This document shows positions 58,780 through 64,000 of a stretch of DNA of 64,000 nt, piece by piece. This DNA is from Callorhinus ursinus (Eukaryota; Chordata; Mammalia; Carnivora; Otariidae). A program made the translations under genes and the position numbers. The DNA is taken from assembly GCF_003265705.1 (NCBI RefSeq), contig NW_020312966.1, forward strand, positions 20,707,436 to 20,771,435, written 5' to 3'. How positions within the stretch are numbered: position 1 is the first letter of the stretch; every line of letters starts with the position of its first letter. The notes below the pieces were generated by a model, which was not told the DNA's origin, made no database searches, and saw only the letters and a list, made by a program, of their open reading frames with translations.

Positions 58780-59360
58780 CCTTGCCTTGCTGTGTGACCT
58801 TGCCAAGATACTTAACGTTTTCTTTACCTCTGTTTCCTCTGTAAAATGAGAATAATGCTGTATTTCATAGACTCTAAAACACTATTAATTACAAGTCTTG
58901 CCATTAATTTGTGTAACACTAAGGAACGAAAGAGCATTACTCATTATAATGTTGAGACACTGTTGATTAGAAGACACTTCTCAAACTGAGAGATGCTAAA
59001 ATGTCTAGAAATGTGCATTTTAGAATTAGCGAAACTTGCTAGTACCTGCTTTATAGGACCATCATAAGGGTGAAATGGAAGGCTTCTAGAAGAGTATCCA
59101 GTGCATAATAAGTGCTCAGTGAAATGACCATTCTTGTTCTTATAGTAGAATTACAGTAATTAAGACAGCCTCACCACTAGTATCCAGCACATAGTACATC
59201 CTCAGTAACTGATCCTGTTATCATTATTATTAATGCAAATTTATAGTTATTAGGAAACAAGTGGGATTTTGTCTGTTTTATTGAATACTTTTTCTTCAAC
59301 ACCTAAAACAGGGCTTGGCATATGGAAAGCGCTCTATAAATATTTGTTGACTGAAGAAAT
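58780..59360 (+). mobile_element. MIR-type SINE fragments, sense
   Basis: TTGCTGTGTGACCTTGCCAAG with CTCTGTTTCCTCTGTAAAAT (58790-58850), then ATAGGACCATCATAAGGG to GTGCATAATAAGTGCTCAGTG (59050-59120), and further MIR 3'-like ends at 59180-59220 and 59300-59350. At least two elements are mixed. Confidence 0.75.
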
Positions 59361-59593
59361 TAATCTAGTTCTTCCTCCAAAACTTCAGTAGAAATATATG
59401 TAGAAATCTTAATTTTTCCTGAGTAGCAGGTGCAGTGGCTGCTGATCTCAGGGTTCTGTGGTCTTTAACTTTCCTCTCCTTGCCCCGTACTCACCCAAAC
59501 TTCCAGACCTCATCGCAAACCACATGATTTCATATAAAAAAAACAAAAAAAACAAAAAAAAACCCTAGTCCTATGGAGCTCGGTGTAAACATT

Positions 59594-59848
59594 TAAAAAC
59601 CAAAATTTTGGGCGCCTGGGTGGCTCAGTTGGTTAAGCTTCAGCCTTCAGCTCAGGTCATGATCAGCTCAGGTCATGATCCCAGGGTCCTTGGATGGAGT
59701 CCTGCATCGGGCTCCCTGCTCAGTGGGGAGCCTGCTTCTCCCTCTGACCCTACCCCATCTCATGTGCTCTCTCTGTCTCTCATTCTGTCTCTCTCAAATA
59801 AATAAATAAAATCTTTTAAAAAATAAAAAAAATAAAAACCAATCTTTT
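59594..59848 (+). mobile_element. CAN-SINE, sense, with 16-bp internal tandem duplication
   Basis: Head GGCGCCTGGGTGGCTCAG at 59611. CAGCTCAGGTCATGAT occurs twice in tandem, at 59648-59663 and 59664-59679. The tail reads CAAATAAATAAATAAAATC and then a long A-rich stretch. Imperfect target duplication TAAAAACCAAAATTTT against TAAAAACCAATCTTTT. Confidence 0.95.
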
Positions 59849-60011
59849 ATTTATAAAATCAAAAACTTTGAATAGAAGGGAATCTTCAGGATATTATTGG
59901 TATAATTTTTTTTCCTAAACCCTAGTCAAAGTGCATTTCATAATCTGTACAGGTTCCTAATGAGCATCTGATAAGATTTGTGTAAGTCCTGCATTTTAGA
60001 GTTTGCCTTTT

Positions 60012-60578
60012 AAAAATACAATACAGAAGCTCTGTCCGGCGTTTTGGATCCACTTTTGTCGGTCCTTACGGTTGCTTGTCAGACCCCAGCCGCCAAAATG
60101 GTAAAGCAGATTGAGAGCGAGTATGCTTTTCAGGAAGCCTTGAACAGTGCAGGGGATAAACTTGTACTAGTTGACTTCTCAGCCACGTGGTGTGGGCCTT
60201 GAAAAATGATCAAGCCTTTCTTTCATTCCCTCTCTGAGAGGTATTCCAACGTGGTGTTTCTTGAAGTAGACGTGGATGACTGTCAGGATGTTGCGTCAGA
60301 GTGTGAAGTCAAATGCATGCCGACCTTCCAGTTTTTTAAAAAGGGACAGAAGGTGGGTGAATTTTCTGGAGCTAATAAGGAAAAACTTCAAGCCACCGTA
60401 AATGAATTAATCTAATTATGTTTTCTGAAAATATAACCAGCCCTTGGCCTTTGAAAACTTGTATTTTTTTTTATTTACAAAAAGGAAAGATCAAGTATGA
60501 AGACTCTATACCCAACTTCCATCTGATTATAAGTGACAATAAAATATTAATTCTACCCTTTTTAAAAAAAATACAATA
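60012..60578 (+). pseudogene. TXN: Processed pseudogene of thioredoxin (TXN), with TGA at active-site Cys35
   Basis: This is an intronless copy of the whole thioredoxin-1 mRNA. A 5'-UTR-like leader starts about 60030, the ATG is at 60098, and there are 105 codons to TAA at 60413-60415, the exact length of mammalian thioredoxin-1. A 3' UTR follows with an AATAAA signal at 60539-60544 and a short A tail at about 60563-60570. The protein reads MVKQIES at the start, keeps the ATWCGP active-site lead-in and a Cys at position 32, and ends with VNELI. The codon for Cys35 is TGA (60200-60202), the only stop in frame and the only coding lesion. A 12-bp target-site duplication, AAAAATACAATA, flanks it at 60012-60023 and 60567-60578. 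The first copy is preceded by TTTT, fitting L1 endonuclease cleavage at TTTT/AAAA. The Arg, Val and Gln changes near the C-terminal half are mild, so the copy is not very old. It lies in sense inside a CDKAL1 intron. No promoter or SECIS-like element was recognised, so it is taken as non-functional. Confidence 0.96.
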
Positions 60579-62289
60579 TATTCTTTTTACAACTGATCTA
60601 TCCAACACTAGATTAGAAATATGAAGAAGTAGAAATAGAAGAATGCACATTTCTTTATGCATTCTCTACAGAAAGAATAAAGAAGTAAGACCTTTTATTT
60701 TGAAAGTACCATATATTTTTTTAGTTGAACCATATATTTTTTAGTTGAACCTGAGCTCTTATGGGAAGCCTTTTCTTCTTCTTCCTGGCTACACAGATGT
60801 GGACTTTATAGTAAAGTCTTCAGTGTTACATGAAGTATATATCCTTTACATTCTGCTTTTTGAATTTTAGTATTTTCTCATTTCAGACTGATTGATTCGA
60901 TAGACTTTGCCTTATTTAACTTACAGGTATTAGAATATTTTCATGCAGCATAGGTCTGTTTTGACCTTCCAGAATTTAAAATGTAATATTGATTTAGTAA
61001 CTAAAAAGGAAGATGTGAAATACAGACTTTGAGTATGTGTTCTAATAAGTACTTGTATGTACATATATGTGTATTATATAAAAGTATGCAGATAGAGATG
61101 CACACTGTATCTAAAATATAATCAGCTAATACCAAGATTAGCTGGCATAACCTAATTCTCCACAAATAGCCCATGTTTTCTGGCTGATGTTATTTTCCCA
61201 ACCTTCTTACTAGCCTTAAAATTCTTTGAATGGTTTCAAGTGTACTCAGAAATTAAATGTGAATGCTTTTACCTTGCATTTAGTTGATAGTGTTCGAGTC
61301 AGAGTCTTGTTGAAAACTCAACCTAGGTGCTAAATCAATATAGCACATCCCTGCTCTGGGGCCCGCTGTGGAAGGAAGCGAAGCCCTCTTGCTCTCGTGC
61401 GAGCATCGTTATGTGGAGGAAGGTCACTCCCACACGTTCTAGAAGTCCACTTTTATCACAGACCCATCTGCTGATGTGTTTATTCTGAGCTCACAGTCGC
61501 TCACCTTTCACTTACTTGAAGAAGATAAGGTCAAAACCTGAAAATTTGCTCAAAGAAAAACAGAGGCAAACATAATCTCTCCTACTGGAATACTGTCACA
61601 ATCTGCAGTGAGGTTTAGAACCACAGACTGAAATGGCTGCTGAGCGATCACCAAGTGTGTGCCCCCGAAAGGTCAGCAGCTGCTGACACTCAGGCCTATC
61701 AGTGATAGATAGACCTCTGCCTCTCTGCCTCATTGGTGACTCAGCATCCCCTTTTGGCACTTGAAAGGCTTGAGCGTTCACCAGTTTTCACTTTCGTTAT
61801 AACACGCAGAAGCACTCCTTTTTAAATAAAGACAAATGGTTTTAACTCATGCATGAAAAAACTTTTTCAAATGAAGTATTCATAATAACAGATCTTGAAT
61901 ATGGAACAGACATGCATTTAAAGCTTCCCTCAGGGATGGTGGAAACACTTACCTGGGTATATTTATTTCATAATATTCAGAGAGTAAGTTCATGCGGTAA
62001 TAATGCATCTTAGAGTATTGATCTCCACCGGGCCTTTTCTTCACCTTCTTGGCCTCTCCCTCCAGACTTCCTTGCATTGCTCTTTCCTCGAGCCCATGCA
62101 CCCCAGGGTTCTGTTCCTTGAGCACGCACCGCTGGCCCCATGCACCCAGGCATACGTGCCCCAGACTCTGGGGCGTTTCCTTTTTGGTGGTGCCTCGGCC
62201 GTGTGGACTATGTGCAGGGCTGACCTGATCCTCTCTCTCTCTACGTGCTCTGTGTTTACTACCTTGACGTACATTAACGCATCTTTCCG
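60579..62289. other. Unassigned intron
   Basis: About 1.7 kb. A tandem 20/21-bp duplication lies at 60710-60750. The part 62000-62290 may belong to the L2 that follows. No gene. Confidence 0.45.
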
Positions 62290-63045
62290 CCTACTTAGCC
62301 ACAAACCGCAGTGGCATCCTAGACTTCTCCCTCTCCCTTCACCCACTACTCTTGGCTGGTCACATTTTTCCAAATCTGCGCTGTGATTCATCTAGGTAAG
62401 ACCTCATCCCCTTTGCTATTGCCTCTGGGCAGGCCTTTGGCAATTGGCTGCTGGATTTCTTCATCTACCTCAGACCGACTTCCCCCTTTCCACCCTCACT
62501 GTCCTCCCAAACCCCAGTCCCTTCTCTCCCTGCTCTCCTGGGAATATTTATAAAATGCCAAGCACGTCGTGTTAAGCCCGTGTGTAAAATACTTTCCAAG
62601 CCGTCAGTCACTTACAGAAGAAAAGCCCCAGCACGATGCCTAAGGCCCTTGATGGCTGGTAGCTCCTTCCCTTGTACCTTGTACTCCAGCCTTACCAAGT
62701 GATATGCCTTCCCCAAATACCCCACACTCAGAGGCTCTATTTTCCGTGTCTGTGTTCGGGCTGCTTCCTCGCTCTCGAACCTGCTGTTACTTCCTTCACC
62801 TGCCTCATCTCTTCCCTTCAGAACGCAAAGCCAGCCGTGTCCTTAGGAAGCCCTCCCTGTCGCCTCCTCCCCGCCTGCCCCAGGGTGAGGCGCCCCTTCA
62901 GTGTGCTCCCCCAGCCTCCTTGTCCACCTGTCTCCCCTGGACGACTGTGGACTTTTGGAGGACAGGCATTGTGTTAGTAGGGTCTGAGGCCCTGAAGGAC
63001 CAGTGTGGTGGCTGACACATAGTAGGTGTTCAAGAAAAGGTAATT
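62290..63045 (+). mobile_element. L2 LINE fragment, sense (3' end)
   Basis: CT-rich ORF2-like part, then CTTCTTACTTCCTT-like and CCTCATCTCTTCCCTTCAGA, AGGAAGCCCTCCCTGTCGCC, and a typical L2 ending CTTTTGGAGGACAGGCATTG to GGCTGACACATAGTAGGTGT. The translation of this strand stays open for about 100 codons by chance. Confidence 0.72.
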
Positions 63046-63344
63046 TAAAGAAGGTGGTATTTTTCCAAGGTCTGATTGCCTCTCACACAGGTCCTCTGGA
63101 ATATTCATTTCTGAAGCATCTTCAGTATTCCGTGCACACAGGGTAAATTAGAAAGCTTCTGTGAACAAGCAGTGGTTCCACTGGATTTCCATATTTCATA
63201 TTTAAAAGACATCTTTTCTATTCCCAGTTATGTTCCATTTATATAAAATGAAGGAGAATGCTTTGAAAGCAGGATGTGCTTTCTGCTGCAGCTATATGAG
63301 GAATGTGTACAAGCTCCTCATAATGGAGCGATGCCCCGTCTAAT
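63046..63344. other. Unassigned intron
   Basis: About 300 bp with no named repeat or gene. Confidence 0.4.
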
Positions 63345-63425
63345 ACCACAGGTTCACAAACTTAATGGCACATTAGGATCACCTGGGGTGCTTTAAAATA
63401 TACGAATGCTTGGGTCCCACATGTC
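63345..63425 (+). mobile_element. MER5A-type hAT fragment (left half)
   Basis: CAGGTTCACAAACTTAATGG, CACATTAGGATCACCTGGGG and TGCTTTAAAATATACGAATG are in the order of the MER5A left half, and the element ends near CTTGGGTCCCAC. Confidence 0.82.
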
Positions 63426-64000
63426 TGCACAACTTGTGTATGTGTGTGTGTGTGCCCATGTGACGTTGCTTCCAAATGCTCTAAATGAGATTATGCTAAT
63501 TGGCGTCATTATAAAGTCGTGCATTGCCATCTCAGCTGAGCCCTCGATCATAATCCGTTTTGCATCTGCACTCAGCTCCTTTTCCCATTTCTCCTGGCAC
63601 TTGCTCTAAACATTTATCACTCTCCTACCACATCCCCACCTGTACTGTGTGTGCGTGTGTGCCCCCTGTGAATTGGTCTTCTGTTTATATAGCTCAAACA
63701 GCAGACCTGAGTATATATACCCTTCTGAAATTCTAGTTTTCCCCACATTGTACTTAATCTGATAATGTGACATAGCACTAAGGATCCTAATTGACTTATT
63801 GGATATTTTATTTAGAGCTATGTTGTGAATAACGCAACTCATGCTGGCTTCAACAGAGAGATAATTTATAATTTATTGGCTTCCTTAATTAAAATGTCGA
63901 GAGATAGATTTTGCATTAAACAAGGCTTGATTCAGAACTCAGAGGGAGTCACCGCCAGCAATCTTTGCTATATCACTTGGCAGTCTGATCTATCAGCTAT
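63426..64000. other. Unassigned intron at right edge
   Basis: A short TG run lies at 63436-63454. The last 150 bases are AT-rich and lack repeats. No gene. Confidence 0.4.

Larger units (their letters stand above)
46886..64000 (+). other. CDKAL1: CDKAL1 downstream intron, 5' part
   Basis: Begins with the GTAAGA donor at 46886 and runs off the right edge. I looked for the following CDKAL1 segment (conserved ending of the linker and TRAM domain) and did not find it, so this is at least 17.1 kb of intron. Confidence 0.85.

Noticed and set aside
60098..60415. A possible selenocysteine-containing thioredoxin (TGA at position 35)
   Set aside because: The locus has every mark of a processed retrocopy, the parent has Cys there, and no SECIS-like element was recognised in the 3' part.
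62003..63015. Open frames of 100-127 codons on both strands
   Set aside because: Most of the interval is L2-like, CT-rich sequence. Open frames there are due to composition.
1..64000. CRISPR arrays, operons, or an undescribed defence or biosynthetic system
   Set aside because: The window is mammalian intron. All regularly repeated units found are microsatellites, a minisatellite or transposons.

Overview
This is nuclear DNA from a placental mammal of the order Carnivora. The evidence is about fifteen copies of a tRNA-Lys-derived CAN-SINE, with the head GGCGCCTGGGTGGCTCAG, a pyrimidine-rich middle and an AATAAATAAATAAAATCTT tail. This head and body look like the arctoid type (bear, seal, weasel and relatives) and not like the young dog or cat SINE. 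I cannot choose between the arctoid families from sequence alone.

The window lies inside one large gene on the + strand, CDKAL1, which encodes the radical-SAM tRNA methylthiotransferase that converts t6A37 to ms2t6A37 in tRNA-Lys(UUU). Two consecutive coding exons are visible: 6099-6279 (end of the radical-SAM domain) and 46823-46885 (linker towards the TRAM domain). They join in phase 0 across an intron of about 40.5 kb. The rest is the end of the preceding intron (1-6098) and the start of the following one (46886-64000). No other functional protein gene was found.

The introns carry a normal mammalian repeat load. L1 fragments are mostly antisense to CDKAL1 (1-2090, 7850-10990, 11170-12580, 12880-13370, 20570-21280, 40860-42540, 58130-58640), with fewer in sense (about 4480-5400, 30550-31960, 49045-49175, 55580-55760). 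There are three MLT1-type MaLR LTRs, several MIR, L2 and MER5/hAT copies, a near-palindromic DNA transposon, and CAN-SINEs in both orientations, some nested in L1 or MLT1. Simple repeats include a TG-rich minisatellite at 10.34-10.60 kb and a GGGGCC-type hexanucleotide array at 33.25 kb. One retrocopy stands out: a full-length processed pseudogene of thioredoxin (TXN) at 60.0-60.6 kb, flanked by a 12-bp target-site duplication, whose only coding lesion is TGA in place of the second active-site cysteine.

Several kilobase-long stretches hold no repeat I can name and no gene. They are listed as unassigned intron. Some may hold regulatory elements, because CDKAL1 introns are known to carry long-range enhancers, notably for SOX4, but nothing in the sequence proves this here. 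I found no undescribed multi-gene system, CRISPR array, operon or RNA gene. Repeat family names come from recognition by eye, and their boundaries are approximate.
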